A stretch of DNA of 5,745 nucleotides from an uncultured Opitutia bacterium (GTDB lineage Bacteria; Verrucomicrobiota; Verrucomicrobiia; Opitutales; UBA953), in the NCBI GenBank assembly GCA_903853185.1, contig CAINSX010000384.1, forward strand, positions 1-5,745, written 5' to 3'. The stretch's first letter is position 1. Every line of letters begins with the position of its first letter. Of this stretch, positions 5,551-5,745 are shown piece by piece. The position numbers and the translations under genes were made by a program. Below the pieces are notes generated by a model that made no database searches, was not told where the DNA came from, and was given only the letters and a program-made list of their open reading frames with translations.

Positions 5551-5552
5551 TC
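5525..5552. promoter_or_regulatory. AcrR-type operator palindrome between repressor and efflux genes
   Basis: Two perfect 12-base arms, GATTTACATACA (5525-5536) and TGTATGTAAATC (5541-5552), flank the 4-base centre TGTC. The core half-site TACATACA/TGTATGTA is the same as in the E. coli AcrR operator as I recall it, where the halves are 8 rather than 4 bases apart. It spans the right half of the 24-base intergenic gap and runs 17 bases into the adaptor gene, including its ATG (5536-5538). Its position between a TetR-family repressor and the pump gene makes it the expected repressor site. The symmetry is directly visible; binding is inferred. Confidence 0.85.
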
Positions 5553-5745
5553 CAGGGCTGTCGAGGTCCTTCTCTCTTTCTCCCTCCTGACTATCCTGTC
5601 GGGGTGCAAGCCGGCCGAGGCTCCGGTCATGCCGCCACCCGTGGTGAATCTCCAGGTCGTCAACCCGGCTCCCGTGCCCCAGGTCGTCGAGCTGACGGCC
5701 CAGGTTGAGGGCACCCGCGAGGTCGAGGTCCGCGCTCGTGTGACA
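5536..5745 (+). CDS. RND efflux periplasmic adaptor (AcrA/MexA-type membrane fusion protein), N-terminal fragment
   Basis: Only the first 70 codons are in the window and the frame is open to the right edge. The product starts with a lipoprotein signal: Lys5 and Arg7, a hydrophobic core (VLLSFSLLTIL) and the lipobox LSGC, with Cys24 as the lipidated residue and Lys25 after it. After a Pro-rich linker (26-50), VVELTAQVEGTREVEVRARV (from about 50) matches the first beta strands of AcrA/MexA-type adaptors, just before the lipoyl domain. Such proteins link an inner-membrane RND pump to an outer-membrane channel in tripartite efflux; those genes would be expected just beyond the edge. The ATG at 5536 is preferred because it gives the right signal-peptide charge and length, and no in-frame upstream start lies in the gap. 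The start codon lies within the operator palindrome and there is no Shine-Dalgarno. Confidence 0.88.
   Translation, partial: MSVCKSRAVEVLLSFSLLTILSGCKPAEAPVMPPPVVNLQVVNPAPVPQVVELTAQVEGTREVEVRARVT

Noticed and set aside
5478..5714. Minus-strand open frame of 78 codons over the divergent promoter
   Set aside because: It overlaps the TetR start, the operator and the adaptor gene on the opposite strand and has no recognisable protein features.

Overview
The window is a GC-rich piece (roughly 60% by eye) of a Gram-negative bacterial chromosome. The Gram-negative reading rests on an RND-efflux adaptor with a lipoprotein signal, two further exported proteins with Sec-type signal peptides, and an AcrR-like regulator. 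Codon use and gene mix would fit Verrucomicrobiota or a related lineage, but that placement is an inference. None of the seven protein genes with a visible start has a convincing Shine-Dalgarno sequence. No mobile element, CRISPR array or rRNA is visible.

Left part (1-2008): two biosynthetic genes lie on the minus strand. These are pyrB (aspartate carbamoyltransferase, cut by the left edge) and, upstream of it, trpA (tryptophan synthase alpha). The 195 bases between them hold a striking G-rich/C-rich inverted repeat able to form a long hairpin or G-quadruplexes, plus two small perfect inverted repeats close to pyrB. Divergent from trpA is a class II tRNA-Leu(UAA) on the plus strand, followed by a strong terminator hairpin. 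The next 250 bases or so have no gene but several short perfect hairpins.

Middle and right part (2313-5511): four genes run on the minus strand with short gaps. In transcription order they are an AcrR-like TetR repressor, an exported coiled-coil protein of unknown function, an exported SGNH/GDSL-type hydrolase with a GxDLY N-terminal domain, and a YhhQ-family queuosine-precursor transporter. The coiled-coil and SGNH genes are 10 bases apart and probably co-transcribed. The TetR gene may belong to the same transcript (31-base gap), and yhhQ may have its own promoter.

Right edge (5536-5745): the start of an AcrA/MexA-type periplasmic adaptor (membrane fusion protein) of an RND efflux pump runs divergently from the repressor, with only 24 bases between the two start codons. 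A perfect 12+4+12 palindrome whose core resembles the E. coli AcrR operator spans this gap and overlaps the adaptor's start codon. The simplest model is that the repressor controls both itself and the pump. The window is mostly ordinary core metabolism; the compact divergent promoter/operator, the G-rich repeat and the coiled-coil protein deserve the most attention.
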